Below, piece by piece: positions 61,656 through 64,000 of a stretch of 64,000 nt of DNA. The DNA is taken from assembly GCA_030653545.1 (NCBI GenBank), contig JAURZE010000025.1:124001-188000 (forward strand), given 5' to 3'. A program made the position numbers and the translations under genes. The stretch's first letter is position 1. The number at the start of each line of letters is the position of its first letter. The DNA comes from Nitrospira sp. Lineage in GTDB: Bacteria; Nitrospirota; Nitrospiria; Nitrospirales; Nitrospiraceae. Below the pieces are notes generated by a model, which saw only the letters and a program-made list of their open reading frames with translations, was not told where the DNA came from and did not search any database.

Positions 61656-61699
61656 GAAGGGTGGGTCGGGCTGAGGTCCGATCCACCCTTCGTCTTTTC
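61656..61699 (+). terminator. Hairpin between rubrerythrin and Fe-S genes
   Basis: A 14-bp stem GAAGGGTGGGTCGG/CCGATCCACCCTTC with one G-T pair, followed by GTCTTTTCC. It may reduce, rather than end, transcription into the next gene. Confidence 0.7.
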
Positions 61700-61740
61700 C
61701 GCCTTGTCTTCCATCCGATCAACAGGAGACAATACCAGCC

Positions 61741-63015
61741 GTGAAAGGCCTAAGTCTGATCCAGCCGGTTGATTCCGCTCAGCTTGCGAAAGATACGTTG
61801 CGCATCTATGAGATTTGCGACGGCTGCCGCCGCTGTTTCAATCTGTGCCCGTCCTTTAATACTCTCCTCGACGGGATTGACCGGCATGACGGCCATGTTG
61901 AGAAGGTGATGTCGGCCGAGCATCAGCGGGTGGTGGATGAGTGCTACTACTGCAAGCTTTGTTATAACCATTGCCCCTACACGCCGCCGCATCAGTACGC
62001 GTTGGATTTCCCGAAGCTCATGGTGCTGTGGAAGCAGCGGTATGCCGCCGAACGGGGCGTGCGCTGGCGGGATTGGCTGCTGATCCAGACCGATCTCATT
62101 GGACGGCTCTCGACGATCTCAGCCCGGCTCTCCAATTGGGCATTGAGCCTTGGGGGCGTGCGCCGGCTCATGGAAATGACGGTAGGAGTTCATCGCGACC
62201 GAAAGATCATGCATTTTTCAACGGAGACGTTTTCACGTTGGTTTCAGCGCCGTCCGATACCCGCGCCGCTGCCGGGGCCGCAAAAGAAAGTGGCGCTGTT
62301 TGCCAGTTGTTTGGTGAACTATCAGGCGTCCGATGTCGGGAAGGCCACGGTGCAGGTCTTGGAAAAGAACGGCGTTCAGGTGGTGGTGCCGGAGCAACAA
62401 TGTTGCGGGATGCCCTCGTTCGATATCGGGGACACCGCCGCGATGCAGAAAGCGGCTCAGGCGAATCTCCGGTCGCTGCTCCCCTGGGTCGAACAGGGGT
62501 ACGATGTCGTGGTGCCCGTGCCGAGTTGCAGCTTGATGTTGAAACGCGAGTATCCAGAGTTGCTTGGCGGTGAAGAGCCGAAGAAGGTTAGTGCGCGGAC
62601 GTTCGATGTCTGCGAGTACCTCATGAAACTCAAGCGGGAAGGCGCGCTTGCCATGGATTTCGTCAGCAACCCAGGCCGGGTGGCCTATCAGATTCCTTGC
62701 CATCTTCGCGATCAGAATATTGGCTTCAAATCAAAGGAGCTGATGGAATGTGCCGGGGCGCAGGTTGAGGTGATTGAGAAATGCTCCGGCCACGACGGAT
62801 CCTGGTCGGCAAAAACGGAATTCTTCCCGCTTTCAATGACCATTGCCAAGAAGGCGGTGCGCGCAATCGAGCAGACCCCGGCCGACCTTGTGGCGTCGGA
62901 CTGTCCGTTAGCCGGGCTGCAATTGGATCAAGCCGGAGCGACGGGGCATGTGGGAGGGACCGCGACCAAGCACCCGATACAGATCGTTCGCGATGCCTAC
63001 GGGCTGCCGTCATGA
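61741..63015 (+). CDS. Fe-S oxidoreductase with two 4Fe-4S clusters and CCG domains
   Basis: A 424-residue protein of the heterodisulfide-reductase / GlcF type. Two ferredoxin-like clusters near the N-terminus: CDGCRRCFNLCP and CYYCKLCYNHCP. Two CCG-type modules follow: one with SCLVNY and QQCCGMPSF, one with PCHLRDQ and a variant ending CSGHDGSW rather than CCG. It is a likely electron-transfer partner for the rubrerythrin upstream. The start is a GTG. The ATGA overlap with the next gene means joint translation. In many bacteria the order rubrerythrin / Fe-S protein / DUF3501 is conserved, to my knowledge without a proven function. Confidence 0.87.
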   Translation: MKGLSLIQPVDSAQLAKDTLRIYEICDGCRRCFNLCPSFNTLLDGIDRHDGHVEKVMSAEHQRVVDECYYCKLCYNHCPYTPPHQYALDFPKLMVLWKQRYAAERGVRWRDWLLIQTDLIGRLSTISARLSNWALSLGGVRRLMEMTVGVHRDRKIMHFSTETFSRWFQRRPIPAPLPGPQKKVALFASCLVNYQASDVGKATVQVLEKNGVQVVVPEQQCCGMPSFDIGDTAAMQKAAQANLRSLLPWVEQGYDVVVPVPSCSLMLKREYPELLGGEEPKKVSARTFDVCEYLMKLKREGALAMDFVSNPGRVAYQIPCHLRDQNIGFKSKELMECAGAQVEVIEKCSGHDGSWSAKTEFFPLSMTIAKKAVRAIEQTPADLVASDCPLAGLQLDQAGATGHVGGTATKHPIQIVRDAYGLPS

Positions 63016-63596
63016 ATGCGTTGATCTCCAGCGATATTATTCCGTATGCCGACTACGAGCGGCAACGCGAAGGGTTTCGTGCCCGTATTATTGAGTTGAA
63101 GCAGCGGCGGCGGATCTCGGTCGGGCCTCTGATCACGCTGGTGTTTGAAAATCGAGAGACGCTCCTGTTTCAGATCCAGGAAATGATTCGCGTCGAGCAG
63201 ATCTTTGATCCGGCCAAAGTCCAGGAAGAGCTGGATGTGTACAATGCCTTGCTTCCTGGAACGGCCGAGTTGAGCGCGACACTGTTGATCGAAATCACCG
63301 ACGACGCCAGAATGAAAGAATGGCTCGATGCCTTCATGGGGTTGGATCATGGGCGGAAGGTGGCGATCACCATCGGCGGGGAGCGTCTCTACGCCGAGTT
63401 CGAAGGCGGCCATAGCCACGAGACGAAAATCAGCGCCGTGCATTTCGTGCGCTTCCTGGTGCCGCCCTCGGTAAAGGACGTGCTGGCGGATTTGCGTGTG
63501 CCGGTGACACTCTCCGTGCACCACGGTGTGTATCAGGCGGACGCGCCGGTTCCCGGCAGCATGCGTGAAGAATGGCTCAGGGATCTGGAGGGGTAA
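63012..63596 (+). CDS. DUF3501 family protein
   Basis: A 194-residue protein of the DUF3501 family: FRARIIELKQRRRISVGPLI, LVFENRETLLFQIQEMIRVE, VQEELDVYNALLPGTAELSA and VPVTLSVHHGVYQADAPVPG. Function unknown; it is typically found directly after an Fe-S oxidoreductase gene. It starts in the stop of that gene (ATGA) and its stop overlaps the next start (TAATG). Confidence 0.88.
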   Translation: MNALISSDIIPYADYERQREGFRARIIELKQRRRISVGPLITLVFENRETLLFQIQEMIRVEQIFDPAKVQEELDVYNALLPGTAELSATLLIEITDDARMKEWLDAFMGLDHGRKVAITIGGERLYAEFEGGHSHETKISAVHFVRFLVPPSVKDVLADLRVPVTLSVHHGVYQADAPVPGSMREEWLRDLEG

Positions 63597-64000
63597 TGCC
63601 ATCTGTCTTATTGACCAAACGAATCGAATTCGCCGCCGCTCACCGCTATATCAAGCCCGAGTGGGATGAGGCGAAGAACCGCGCCGTCTTCGGCCCCTGC
63701 TATAACGCGCCTGCGCACGGGCACAATTACATGCTGGAAGTCACCGTCTCCGGCGAGGTGGATCCCAAGACCGGCATGGTCATCAACTTGTTCGACCTGA
63801 AGCAGGTGCTGCTCGCGGTGATCGAAGAATTCGATCATATGAACTTCAACCTCGACCTGCCCTATTTTCGCGACCGGATCCCGACGTCGGAGAACATCGC
63901 GCGCGTCCTCTGGACAAAGCTGGCCGCGCAATCGGATATCGGCACGTTGGATACTATTCGTCTCTACGAAGACGAGGATCTCTATGCGGAAATCACGGCG
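63596..64000 (+). CDS. 6-pyruvoyl-tetrahydropterin synthase / QueD family, 5' part
   Basis: The frame is open to the window end (135 codons seen). It begins MPSVLLTKRIEFAAAHRY and carries the family metal ligands (His16 in AAHRY and the two His of AHGHNY), the Cys of FGPCYN and ENIARVLWTKL. It makes 6-carboxytetrahydropterin (queuosine path) or a tetrahydropterin. The operon position after DUF3501 is unusual, so a role other than queuosine synthesis is possible. The 3' end is outside the window. Confidence 0.85.
   Translation, partial: MPSVLLTKRIEFAAAHRYIKPEWDEAKNRAVFGPCYNAPAHGHNYMLEVTVSGEVDPKTGMVINLFDLKQVLLAVIEEFDHMNFNLDLPYFRDRIPTSENIARVLWTKLAAQSDIGTLDTIRLYEDEDLYAEITA

Overview
This is a GC-rich, densely packed bacterial chromosome segment with many ATGA or TAATG gene overlaps. 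From gene content and protein style I infer a member of the Nitrospirota, most likely Nitrospira. This rests on recognition by eye: there is no rRNA or taxonomic marker in the window and no search was run. The cell wall is Gram-negative: outer-membrane barrels, type IV pilus minor pilins with PilY1, a lipid-A-related glycosylation cluster, Tat components and a periplasmic cytochrome c.

Layout. 1-5607: aspartate-family and branched-chain amino acid genes (end of hom, thrC, an ApgM-like protein where thrB would be expected, lysC, cimA). 5642-10613: IHF-alpha, a MerR regulator, tRNA-Pro(GGG), surE, dedA, cysS, rlmB and a small LuxR-type regulator. 10835-26039: a large type IV pilus region with the prepilin peptidase, two successive minor-pilin sets, a PilB/GspE-type ATPase, PilY1 and a PilY1-linked lipoprotein. 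26138-29533: phoH, ybeY, ftsY and a double-receiver response regulator. 29544-34041: an M1-type metallopeptidase, a TolB-like propeller protein and a PAP2 phosphatase. 34074-42212, all on the minus strand: GT39, lipid-A N-domain protein and GT2 cluster, an MFS transporter, a universal stress protein, a cation/proton antiporter, an ABC exporter-like protein with a wrecked nucleotide site, and an exported hypothetical. 42432-50443: MidA-like methyltransferase, tatA/tatB, a large porin, a hicBA toxin-antitoxin pair, recQ and a four-helix-bundle gene, set in a stretch rich in small palindromic repeats. 50442-59028: thrH, two YkgJ-type cysteine-cluster proteins, YdcF-like, EVE, ImmA/IrrE, RicT, an OBAP-like lipoprotein, cytochrome c, an outer-membrane barrel and two tRNAs (Lys-CTT, Arg-CCG). 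59171-64000: an HU-family protein, a MoaD/ThiS-like protein, rfbC, and a rubrerythrin / Fe-S protein / DUF3501 / PTPS-like cluster running off the window end.

Genes that work together. The hom-thrC-lysC operon lacks a classical homoserine kinase; the ApgM-like gene inside it and thrH at 50.4 kb are the two candidates for making O-phosphohomoserine. The pilus genes form a complete minor-pilin and tip-adhesin supply, but the core machine (pilC, pilMNOPQ) is not here. The GT2, N-domain and GT39 genes look like a polyprenyl-phosphate sugar synthesis and transfer set. The genes from 61207 form a likely oxidative-stress or iron-sulfur operon.

No CRISPR array, prophage, transposase or integrase was seen. 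The clearest unexplained signals are three families of small inverted-repeat elements, one embedded in the start of a coding gene and one enclosing a four-helix-bundle gene, and two proteins that keep their family fold but have lost catalytic residues (ApgM-like and the ABC ATPase).
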